NCBI GenBank assembly: GCA_963922205.1
Contig: CAWUHX010000032.1
Location: 1,612,001-1,676,000 of the forward strand
DNA length: 64,000 bases
From: Romanomermis culicivorax
Lineage: Eukaryota; Nematoda; Enoplea; Mermithida; Mermithidae
Direction of reading: 5' to 3'
This document shows, in pieces, positions 56,858-64,000 of this stretch. The notes beneath the pieces are model-generated. The model worked only from the letters and a program-made list of their open reading frames with translations, made no database searches and had not been told where the DNA came from. The number at the start of each line of letters is the position of its first letter. Positions within the stretch are counted from its first letter, which is position 1. The position numbers were made by a program, and so were the translations under genes.

Positions 56858-57336
56858 TGTTAGGCAGCTGTGGGGTCAACACTATGCAACAGTTCTGACC
56901 ACAGGCTAACAACAACAACAACAACAAAACTCTCCCAGACGTTTCACCAGATACTCGCCAGAACTTTCACTAAACCTCAGGCAGAACACCTTGGCACGTA
57001 CCTCAGGAGTTCCTACCCAAGTCTCCAATCCTGACCTTATAAACTCCTTCCCCTACGCTCACAGAACAATACACTTACGGGTTCAAGTTGTATTGGGTAG
57101 CTAGTGGCGACGCCAAAATAACAATAATAAACAAAAATATTGTAGAAAGACGATGGCGGCGTCGCTCCATAAAAACTAATCTTTTTTAACACTGATAAAA
57201 AGACAGCAAAAACGCGAAACAGTGGCAGAAATAACCTATGCAAATTTATCATTTCTTTTCGCCACTTTTCGCCGCGTCCAACCGCCTGCGCACCGACGCC
57301 GGAAGCTGAACACGTGCACCTAAGACCACCTCAACA
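56858..57336 (-). repeat. 5' LTR (479 bp), with TATA-like box
   Basis: Carries the element promoter. TTTATAA on the element strand (plus positions 57038-57044, in CTTATAAACTCC) is a plausible TATA box, with transcription toward lower coordinates. It matches the 3' LTR. Confidence 0.93.
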
Positions 57337-57589
57337 TAGCTTAGCTTCAAATGCAGATTTCGAAATCAATAATTGCTCAATCAAAATTTAGTACATTCAT
57401 CATGAATAAATCTAAATTTTTAGCATGAAGGTTTTGCTTTCAAATTTAGATGACTGAAAAAGGAACTCAAATCAGGCTATATTTATTCATATTAGAAAAC
57501 TATGTATTATCAATCGATTCATCCGTATTGTTCCCCATTCTGAAATATTGTCTGATAATAACCAGTTGTTGATGGAAGTTGTGTCCCGA

Positions 57590-58219
57590 TGCCTCGACTG
57601 TCCCGTTACCTCGACCGTCCCGTTACCTCGACTTAAACCCGTTACATCCACCAATGAATCCTTTTTTCACTATTCCGTTACCTCGCGACTGTGCTACGTA
57701 TACTATGAATCTCAATACGCTCTAATAGATTCCGTTCCTTCTATCATCTTACTGGTCAATGCTAATGTTTCAATAGTCACATCATCCATTGGGGCACAAG
57801 ATGGTTGTGACCAACTTCGGGATTGCTAATGATTCAATTATTTTTGACCTCTGTTCTTCCTTTTTTGTCCCCGAGTTTATCACGATTCTACACTGATGGC
57901 AATCATTAGTTGATCCATCAGTCAATCTAACAGATTTATTTTAGTGCAAAAGGTAGAAATAATTTGGCTGAGCCCCACTTTCGCATTTCAATAAATCAGT
58001 TCTTCTGACCATAATCTTCCATTTGGGCCGAAATTCAACTGCAACTTTATGGATAGTTCAGAAGAAGATTAGATGTAATTTCTTGTAAAATATTGATGCT
58101 ATAGTTATATGAGAGAAGCCTGGGGGAAAATAATACGAGTTGTAAATTTTACTTTGTAATTTTTTTGACGCCACAACGTAGTCGAGGTAACGGGACAGTC
58201 GAGGTAACTGGACTGTCGT
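57590..58219. mobile_element. Foldback-like element, motif GTCGAGGTAACGGGAC
   Basis: The left arm has CCTCGACTGTCCCGTTACCT followed by CGACCGTCCCGTTACCTCGAC, and a lone CCGTTACCTCGCGACTG at about 57680. The right arm GTCGAGGTAACGGGACAGTC then GAGGTAACTGGACTGTCG is the inverse. The ~15-bp unit is repeated within each arm. The interior is AT-rich without a gene. Confidence 0.75.
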
Positions 58220-58589
58220 ATTGTCACCACACTTCAGCAGCAAGGAAAATCTAGGAGAAGTCAATCAAATTTTAAAAAACTTTAACCATCCATAACTCTG
58301 TTAGAAATAAGGCTACACCATTCGTCATGCTTTTTAAGTAGACCTCAACAAGAGCTACCAATTAATACCTGATTTGTCACGTTTTGGAAGAAACATATTC
58401 CTTCTCACCTTAAAATTTTACTATCTGGAGGAGGTCAAAACTCTCCCCGAACCTCCATGCCCATGTATGGGTGTGACTTTTTCACCTTATGTAATCTAGC
58501 TAGCATTCTCAAAATAGAAGACTACGACGTTTTTTCTTTTATACAAGAAATGTCGATCGCAAAATAAAATTAGCAGATAAATTTTAGGG

Positions 58590-59457
58590 TGTATGCCGGG
58601 TTGGCGAAAGTGCCGGGTTGGCGAAAGGACCGGGTTGTCGAAGAGACCGGGTTGGCGAAAGGACCGGGTTGTCGAATAATGTTATAAAAAGAAAGCAGAA
58701 AATCGTTTTTTAAAAGTGTACCGCCTTGTCGAATAACGCTTTAAATTAAGTGTACCGGGTTGTCGAAAAAAGCACTCGACATCCGGTACTCATGCAAATT
58801 AGGTAAAGTCAGTTTGTAGGATAAAAATAGACATTATTTTGTTGCAATAGAAAATTTTTCTCACAATGTTAAACGATTCTTAATGCTAAAACGTAGTTTT
58901 ATGTTCAATATTATTATTATTATTATTAATATCATCATTGTTGATTGCAATTTGCAATAATGCAGGCTGATTACGGTGAAGCTGTTTTCAGATATTCAAA
59001 TTTTCATGCGTCAACTTGTATATTTACTTGGTTGAATAGTATTGCATTCTGAATAAAAACATTTGTTCACGCTTTTTGATCGAAAATATGAATTTCTCTT
59101 GAGATCATAAACAAACTTAGTTCGATTCTAAATCACTCAAGAATGTTGTCACTTGTCAGATGCTATGATTTTTCTATCACCGTTTTATTTAACGTAAATA
59201 TATTGTTGAGGAAACATGAGTTCTTTCTTTAGCCATCCTGGACAGTGAAGACTGAAGATCAAACGTCATAGTCAAATAATGTATAATGTTCTAATGTGTT
59301 GTTCGACAACCCGGTACGCTTTTTTACTATCTGTTAAACTCATTCGACAACTCGGAATTTTATAACATTATTCGACAACCCGGTCCTTTCGCCAACCCGG
59401 TCTCTTCGACAACCCGGTCCTTTCGCCAACCCGGCACTTTCGCCAACCCGGCATACA
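58590..59457. mobile_element. 868-bp Foldback-like element, motif CCGGGTTGGCGAAAG
   Basis: The left arm 58590-58775 starts TGTATGCCGGGTTGGCGAAA and repeats CCGGGTTGGCGAAAG / CCGGGTTGTCGAA five or more times in tandem, then more widely spaced. The right arm 59300-59457 is the inverse (TTTCGCCAACCCGG repeats) and ends CCCGGCATACA. The order of GGCG and GTCG variants is mirrored between the arms. The central 500 bp is AT-rich, non-coding. Confidence 0.88.
58909..58932. repeat. ATT microsatellite
   Basis: About seven ATT units in the middle of the 868-bp element. Confidence 0.8.
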
Positions 59458-59509
59458 ATCAAATTTTATAAAAATTTTTGATCAACAGCTGTATCAGGGG
59501 ATGATTAAA

Positions 59510-59717
59510 AAGTCGATTAGAATTTGTATATAATAAAAATGGAAAACAAGAATTTTTCATATTTTTACAATAGACTTGAAATTTGTGAGCCTACTCGACT
59601 AAATTACAAATTTTTCAAGAAAAATTATACGGCAAAGGTTTGTATAAATACTAGGAAAGCGGTACTTGCTTTTGTCTATTTTCAATCTGCAAGCATTTTG
59701 TAAAAAGCGGATTTTAC
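59510..59717. mobile_element. MITE family 1, degenerate copy
   Basis: AAAATGGAAAACAAGAATTT and CAAGCATTTTGTAAAAAGCG ends with AAATTTGTGAGCCTACTCGA in the core. A second fragment of the same family (TTTTCTTGGAATATTGTGAG, then TTTTCTGCTAAACCGTGTGT) lies at about 59795-59940. Confidence 0.5.
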
Positions 59718-60126
59718 GTTTTGATTCCTGGAATTATCATCAAACTAGCATTCTAAACATGCTGATTGGTCGAACTATCACCTTAATCTATTTTTCTTGG
59801 AATATTGTGAGTAATCAGAGCAGAAAGTTTTGATTCTATGTTTCCTTGATTTTCTGCTAAACCGTGTGTCACACGGGACTGAAAATTTGTGAGCCTACTC
59901 AACTACTGTTTACTAATTTTTTGAGCCACGATTTCTGATAGATTTGACTTATTGTTCTATTGACCTATAATAATTTGAAAATTAATAATATCAGAAAATA
60001 TTTTTTTTATTTATTTTTTCGATATTTTTTTCCTATGATGTATAAGGTAAAGATGCATCTTGTATTCCCAGAACTTAACTGGTTGGGTATTTATTCAGAT
60101 TCAAAAACAGATTTGAATTAAAGTGT

Positions 60127-61175
60127 AATGCCAGCGGTTGTATCTTCATTCCCCGAACATTCCCATTCCCCAACCATCTCTTTTTCCCGACCATTCTTTT
60201 TTCCCGACTATCCTTTTTCCACGACCAATGCTTCAAATTCCCGATTACCCGAGCAATATGAAGTTTCTCGGACGACTCAATATTTGTAATAATCCCGATT
60301 CCGCGAACGTTGACATTTATCGCACAATTTTTTTGTTTAAAATTTCTTAATCACGAAAGCAATTACATACAGAGTGTTACATAAAAAAAGATGCGCATGG
60401 CTATTTCGTTGCAGAGTAAATCAGAATGTAAAATTTTGATTGCTTCAACAGATAACCCTTTACATATCTATAAAGAAAGATTTTGAGGAATTAAACCAAA
60501 TTGGCTATGGAAATTATGGTGATTCTAGCTTCCAGTGCTGTAAGTGAATATCATTTCAGCGCAGCAGGACATATTATTACAGATTCATGGCCATGAATCA
60601 GTTGTTGAAAACTTGGTGATTTGATATACTTTCATGTAGGAACTTCGATTTGCTTTGATTTAGGGCCATATTTTTTGCATTATCATACATTTTTATCATT
60701 GTGACACACTTTAAAAAAGTGGGTACGTAAGATTTATTCTTTTGAAAAAGAAAAAAATGATTCGGATTAGCCAAACTCTCCCATTTTAATAAATTCGATT
60801 TTCGATGTTTGGTAAGAATAAATGTTGCAGGACCATAATCTTCCATTTTTGAGAAGAAATTAAAGAACTAAGACCAAATTAATCAGACATTCTTTGCTTT
60901 ATATATCTGCTCTGGGCTTGAAGTTTTGTAAAGCACAGTGGGAAAACATCCATTGGAAAATAATGTGTAGCTCAGTTTAAATTTTCTTGTAGGCAAGCTT
61001 TTGTAATAAGACATAAATTTTTCTTACTTTTTTTATGACATTAGTCGTGAAAAAGGGATGGTCGGGGAAAAGGGGTGCTCGGGGAAAGGTGATTTTTTGT
61101 ATTTATTCTTAGCATTAGTCGGGAAAAGGGACGGTCGGGAAAAGCGATAGTCGAAGAAAGGGAATTGAAACATTC
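60127..61175. mobile_element. Foldback-like element, motif TTCCCGACCATCCTTTTT
   Basis: The left arm (60150-60262) repeats TCCCCAACCATCTCTTTT, TCCCGACCATTCTTTTTT and TCCCGACTATCCTTTTTC. The right arm (61046-61168) repeats the inverse, AAAAAGGGATGGTCGGGGAA and AAAAGGGACGGTCGGGAAAA. The middle 780 bp has no gene. The motif is related in style but not in sequence to the neighbours. Confidence 0.75.
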
Positions 61176-61184
61176 TTGAAATGC

Positions 61185-61432
61185 GAAGAAAGAAAATTGA
61201 AACATTCTTGAAATGCTTGTAAATTTGAGAGTGGAAAGCAAGTGATAAATCTTATTTTTACTATTTCCAGCTAAACCATATGTCGCATGAGACTGAAAAC
61301 TTTTGAGCCTACTAAACTAATTCTTGGAATTTTTTGAGTAATAGATCCAACAGCAAAAGCCTTGTGTAGACGACTTTGAGGGCGGTACTTATTTTGATCA
61401 TTTTTCGCTTTCCAAGCATTTGGGGTACTTTT
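61185..61432. mobile_element. MITE family 1, diverged copy
   Basis: CATTCTTGAAATGCTTGTAA at the left, CTTTCCAAGCATTTGGGGTA at the right. The core GGAAAGCAAGTGATAAATCT, CTAAACCATATGTCGCATGA and GTGTAGACGACTTTGAGGGC is well kept. Confidence 0.65.
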
Positions 61433-62284
61433 TTCTCAACATTATATGTCTTATTAATGATAATTATTTCTCGTGACGATGGAGTTCAGAGGTGTAATGT
61501 GTCTCAAATATACATTACAACATTGACGTGCAAAAATATATGCTTTGATTTTTCAATTTTGATGAAATGTTGAAAAATTTTACCGTGCGCATATTAGGTC
61601 GTCATTCACAGGTTACACGTTCAAAATATTATTAGTTTATCAGTGGACATGACTGTTGTAACATTATTGATTTGTTTTACTTATCGTAATCAGCAAATGT
61701 GGCTGACTCGATCTTCTAATCAAGTTTGAGTGATTAGGGAGGATCTCAAAGTATAAATTCAGAAATCCTAGATGTAATAGTGCATTGATAGCCGAAGGCA
61801 ACCCGAGTAGTTTTACACTAACCACTTTTGCCTATAGATCTGCTTTACACTGAAATTTGCATAATGTGCTAAACAATCGAAAGTTTGCTTACACCTTGGA
61901 AACGTAAAAGGTACGGGTAAAAAATTGCATTCGATAGGACTCACTGGAATCAGGAAAGTTTCACACAGGAATCTTGACCCATTTCCGATCTGAGAGCTTT
62001 TGAACTTCATCAAAGTTCAGAACTGTGTACTCCGTAGCGTATCAGAGATGATTTTTCGTTTCGTCTAGGGACATTATTGTAGTAATCGCTATTATCGGTT
62101 TAAACCGTAAGTCTTATAGGACAGCCTACCACCGAAGACCGCATATATGCGAATTTTAATTTAAATATGGCCTTGGAGCGGAAAATTTTGTGTAACTCAC
62201 ATGCTTAAAATCCTCGAAATGCGCCTGTCTATAACATTGCGGTGCTGGTCATTTTAGCGCCGGGGTATTTCCATGTCAGCAATT
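61433..62284. other. Intergenic, no feature seen
   Basis: No supported exon, RNA gene or repeat. Confidence 0.4.
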
Positions 62285-63178
62285 CCCAAGCGAGCAATTT
62301 TTTTGCTCATGAAACTCTTTTGCTCATGAAACAGCAAACTACAACTTCTTATTTTTAATAAGCATAGTCTCCCGTATAGTTCTTATACAATTCGGCACGC
62401 TCTATTTTCTACATAATTTTATTCTTTGTGATTTTTCTTCATTATTTTTCATCTTAGTTTTTGCTTTCAATCTCTCCTGATTTTTTCTTTTTTTGTTCTT
62501 GTTTCACATTTTTTCTTTCTTTCTTGCTGCTTTCTCTATGTTGCTTCTCCTTTCTTGTCACCGTCTTCGTGTTTTGTTTCTTTTTTTAATGCTATTCCAC
62601 CAATTTTCACTTTGTTACAGCATTCTTTTGTTTATTTTTTTTATGAAGATTTTCACACTTATAACGACGAAAGACTCAAGCATGTCGAACTGTAGTAGAA
62701 TTATACAGGAGACTATGATTATTTAAAATGACAATTTGTAATGTGTTGTTTCATGAGCAAAAAATAAAAAAGTAAATGACAAGAAAAACGAAAAAAAGCA
62801 GAGACAAAAGATGAAAACGTTAAAACATACATAAACGAAAACATCAACAATACACCAAGACAACGAAAGAAAAAAGAAATACATACAAAGATAAATGTTA
62901 AATAAAAAAAGAAAATATGAAGAAAGTGTTATTACATTCTCGATCGCTTGTTTAGAATCGCCCAATTGGGAATTCGCTCACTTGGGAATTCGCTCAATTG
63001 GGAATCGCTCACATGACAATCGCGCAAATGGGAACTTGCTTACTTGAGAATTCGCTCAATTGGGAATTGCTCACATGGCAATCGCTCAATTGGGAATTCG
63101 CTCACGTGGGAATTCGCTCACTCGGGAATCGCTCACATGGGAATCACTCAATTGGGAATCTCTCACTTGGGAACAGAC
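62285..63178. mobile_element. Foldback-like element, motif CACTTGGGAATTCGCT
   Basis: The right arm 62950-63178 holds about fifteen tandem copies of TTGGGAATTCGCTCAC / ATGGGAATCGCTCAA. A short inverse piece, AATTCCCAAGCGAGCAA, lies near 62290 and GCTCATGAAAC / GTTTCATGAGC form an inner inverted pair (62310-62334 and 62750-62760). The same array type opens the window at 1-73. Open frames across the array are fortuitous. Confidence 0.65.
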
Positions 63179-63469
63179 CATCAAATACGAACAAATGAAA
63201 AAAATACAAAAACCAAACAAAACTGAGGAAATCAGCAAGGCCGAGAGCAACAAACACACGTGTGCACGAGAGCAAACTAAGGGAATTAAAATAACAAAGT
63301 GTGCACAAAAATCGAACATGGAACACATACGAGTGTCATTAAAGTCAAGGGTACGAATTGAAACATGAGAACCCGAGATAGCATAAAAAGAATGAAGCAA
63401 ACAATATAACAAAGAAAAGTAGATAAGACAGAAAAATGGAATATTTGCTTTGATCAAACGCTTATGACT

Positions 63470-63735
63470 GAACGGCGGAATCAGCCTGCGAATGTAGATG
63501 GTAGATTGTGTCTGAAAGGCGGATGCGGATAGCAGACACAGAATGTGCGTTTTTTGAGACGAACATGGCTAAAGGGCAGATTGTGAATGACGGAATACGC
63601 ATTTTTCGCAGATTTTGGTGCCTGATCCGCCTGTCAGACACCAAAATCCGATGCGGATTCCGTGTCTGCCATCCGCATCCGCCTTTCATACACAATCCGC
63701 CGTCCGCATTCACAGGGAGATTTCGCTCTTCAGAC
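63470..63735. repeat. Foldback-like pair, motif GGCGGATGCGGAT
   Basis: The left arm (63470-63545) has ACGGCGGAATCAGC, GAAAGGCGGATGCGGATAGC and AGACACAGAATG. The right arm (63620-63735) has the inverse: GTGTCTGCCATCCGCATCCG, CCTTTCATACACAATCCGCC, GTCCGCATTCAC. It is only 265 bp long, so the arms are almost contiguous. Confidence 0.7.
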
Positions 63736-63886
63736 ATACCCTGATCAAAGCCGTATGATTTATCAGGAACTTGGCTTTTCTCAAAGTGCTAAGAACATAA
63801 AATGATGACAAATCTGTCAATTTCCGTACTCTCATTACGCATAACACCGACATGCCATCCTGCTTAACACTGACTCCAGTTGAGCT

Positions 63887-63917
63887 ACAGCTTAAGCTGA
63901 AGCTGAAGCTGAAGCTT
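63887..63917. repeat. AAGCTG hexamer repeat
   Basis: AGCTTAAGCTGAAGCTGAAG then CTGAAGCTTG: a perfect hexamer run bounded by AAGCTT-type palindromes. Confidence 0.75.
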
Positions 63918-64000
63918 GATTCTGTATCTTTTACCATTGCGGTTAAGGTGCACGGCCACAGATCAACTCATGCACACAAATATGTGGAAAAAGTTAAGCA

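Larger units (their letters stand above)
45641..57336 (-). mobile_element. 11.7-kb Ty3-type LTR retrotransposon lacking RT/RNase H, with accessory genes
   Basis: Bounded by two 479-bp LTRs (45641-46119 and 56858-57336) that start TG and end CA on the element strand, with TAGC duplicated on both sides (45637-45640 and 57337-57340). Genes run on the minus strand: gag, protease start, integrase, a 1.3-kb gap, exonuclease, RG-rich protein, then a ~740-bp 3' untranslated part. The order and the GPY/F integrase place it in Ty3/Metaviridae. Reverse transcriptase and RNase H are absent, so this copy should need enzymes in trans. It would have been mobile lately, since the LTRs show no difference where I compared them. 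Confidence 0.93.

Noticed and set aside
57548-57829. 93-codon frame on the plus strand
   Set aside because: Runs through the left arm of the Foldback-like element; composition follows the repeat motif.
62998-63368. Repetitive frames (GNRSHGN-type and LTWESLNW-type)
   Set aside because: Translations of the 15-bp array at 62950-63178 in different phases.

Overview
This is a window of a eukaryotic, invertebrate animal genome. It is AT-rich, with GT-AG introns whose acceptors are often of the TTTTCAG or TTTTTTAG type. An innexin gene, a Dbx homeobox gene and a White-type ABCG transporter together indicate a non-vertebrate metazoan. The acceptor style and the small-to-large intron mix would suit a nematode or a related ecdysozoan, but the sequence alone does not fix the phylum.

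Layout of host genes. 146-2012 (+) holds the last two exons of a Dbx-type homeobox gene that begins outside the window. 3492-8225 (-) is a complete four-exon innexin (431 codons; every splice phase agrees). 10083-10409 (-) is a small two-helix membrane protein of unknown function. 10457-11579 (-) is a tentative seipin-like multi-exon gene. 17340-17411 (+) is a tRNA-Thr(UGU). 17621-39370 (+) is a complete 17-exon White-family ABCG half-transporter (626 codons) spread over 21.7 kb because its introns are full of repeats.

Mobile DNA dominates the rest. A family of about 240-bp terminal-inverted-repeat (TIR) elements starting TATAGTCTGTTTTT recurs more than ten times. There is a 739-bp mariner-type MITE, a 738-bp hAT-like element with an 8-bp target duplication, and a large inverted pair of about 3-kb units with a 97-bp minisatellite. 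A degenerate palindrome of about 7.5 kb lies inside the last ABCG intron. Many elements have inverted ends that are themselves arrays of a short motif, as in Foldback elements. At least six unrelated motif families of this kind are visible.

The most unusual object is an 11.7-kb LTR retrotransposon (45641-57336, minus strand). It has 479-bp LTRs that match wherever compared and a TAGC target duplication, so it inserted recently. It encodes gag, a protease start and a Ty3-type integrase with a GPY motif, but reverse transcriptase and RNase H are missing. In the place where env would sit it carries two long accessory reading frames. One is a DEDDy-type 3'-5' exonuclease with the full D-x-E / N-x3-D / Y-x3-D motif set. 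The other is a roughly 1000-codon protein with a coiled coil, a basic cluster, a possible SUMO-interacting motif and an RG-rich tail. All gag-protease-integrase pieces share one frame broken by three different stops, and the exonuclease and RG-rich frames share one frame broken by a single TAA. This element is the best candidate for an undescribed system.
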